Origin: Oehlia diaphana
Lineage: Eukaryota > Glomeromycota > Glomeromycetes > Glomerales > Glomeraceae
DNA length: 19,192 bases
NCBI GenBank assembly: GCA_003833135.1
Contig: QZLH01001153.1
Coordinates: 10,358 to 29,549, forward strand
Direction: 5' to 3'
The translations under genes and the position numbers were made by a program. The notes below the pieces were generated by a model that searched no databases, was not told the origin of the DNA, and was given only the letters and a program-made list of their open reading frames with translations. The number at the start of each line of letters is the position of its first letter. Positions within the stretch are counted from its first letter, which is position 1. Positions 19,038-19,192 of the stretch are shown one piece after another.

Positions 19038-19192
19038 AGGCATGTGATACTATTGAATAATCAAAAATAATATAACCACCTTTTCTTTTATATAAACACC
19101 TTTTTTTTTAAGTTTGGGAAAGCAAATTTATTTTTATTTACGAATTTTTTATTATTTACAATTTTTATGTTAAAAATTAAAGTAAATTCTAA

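Overview
The window reads as nuclear DNA of an early-diverging filamentous fungus. An arbuscular mycorrhizal fungus of the Rhizophagus type (Glomeromycotina) is my best guess. It is extremely AT-rich, with few genes, many short inverted-repeat elements, tandem arrays and decayed transposon genes. The one clear enzyme is a eukaryotic assimilatory nitrate reductase, which rules out a prokaryote. The species call is inference from composition and gene style, not from a database match.

Layout, left to right. (1) 1-1.2 kb: a decayed minus-strand gene for an archaeo-eukaryotic-primase-like protein, broken by three in-frame stops and a frameshift. (2) 1.35-2.65 kb: tandem and inverted repeats, including two copies of a ~120 bp inverted-repeat element at a 155 bp period and a ~73 bp minisatellite. 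(3) 2.65-3.6 kb: an 18-bp repeat field ending in a perfect 48-bp palindrome, a T-rich tract, and a 221 bp hAT-type element with an intact 8-bp target duplication. (4) 3.9-5.0 kb: a 50-bp purine/pyrimidine satellite that leaves all three frames open on the minus strand and mimics three proteins. (5) 6.77-8.37 kb: an intact 534-codon nitrate reductase gene with molybdopterin, dimerisation and cytochrome b5 domains but no C-terminal FAD/NAD(P)H domain. Five GATA-factor sites lie just upstream. (6) 10.0-11.4 kb: a three-TM membrane protein gene of unknown function, split by one in-frame TGA. (7) 11.4-16.4 kb: AT-rich DNA with degenerate repeats and foldback elements. (8) 16.6-18.4 kb: a pogo/Tc1-like MITE, then a decayed Mutator-like (MULE) transposase with SWIM and zinc-knuckle remnants and a second MITE inserted in it. 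(9) 18.5-19.0 kb: a second 50-bp tandem array whose unit carries TAATATTAC, followed closely by a TATA-box-like sequence near the right edge.

Only the nitrate reductase is a convincing intact gene. Its GATA-site cluster suggests nitrogen regulation. Without its own flavin domain it would need electrons from a separate reductase. The other gene-like pieces are mobile-element debris or an interrupted membrane protein gene. No rRNA, tRNA, CRISPR array or bacterial-style operon was seen.
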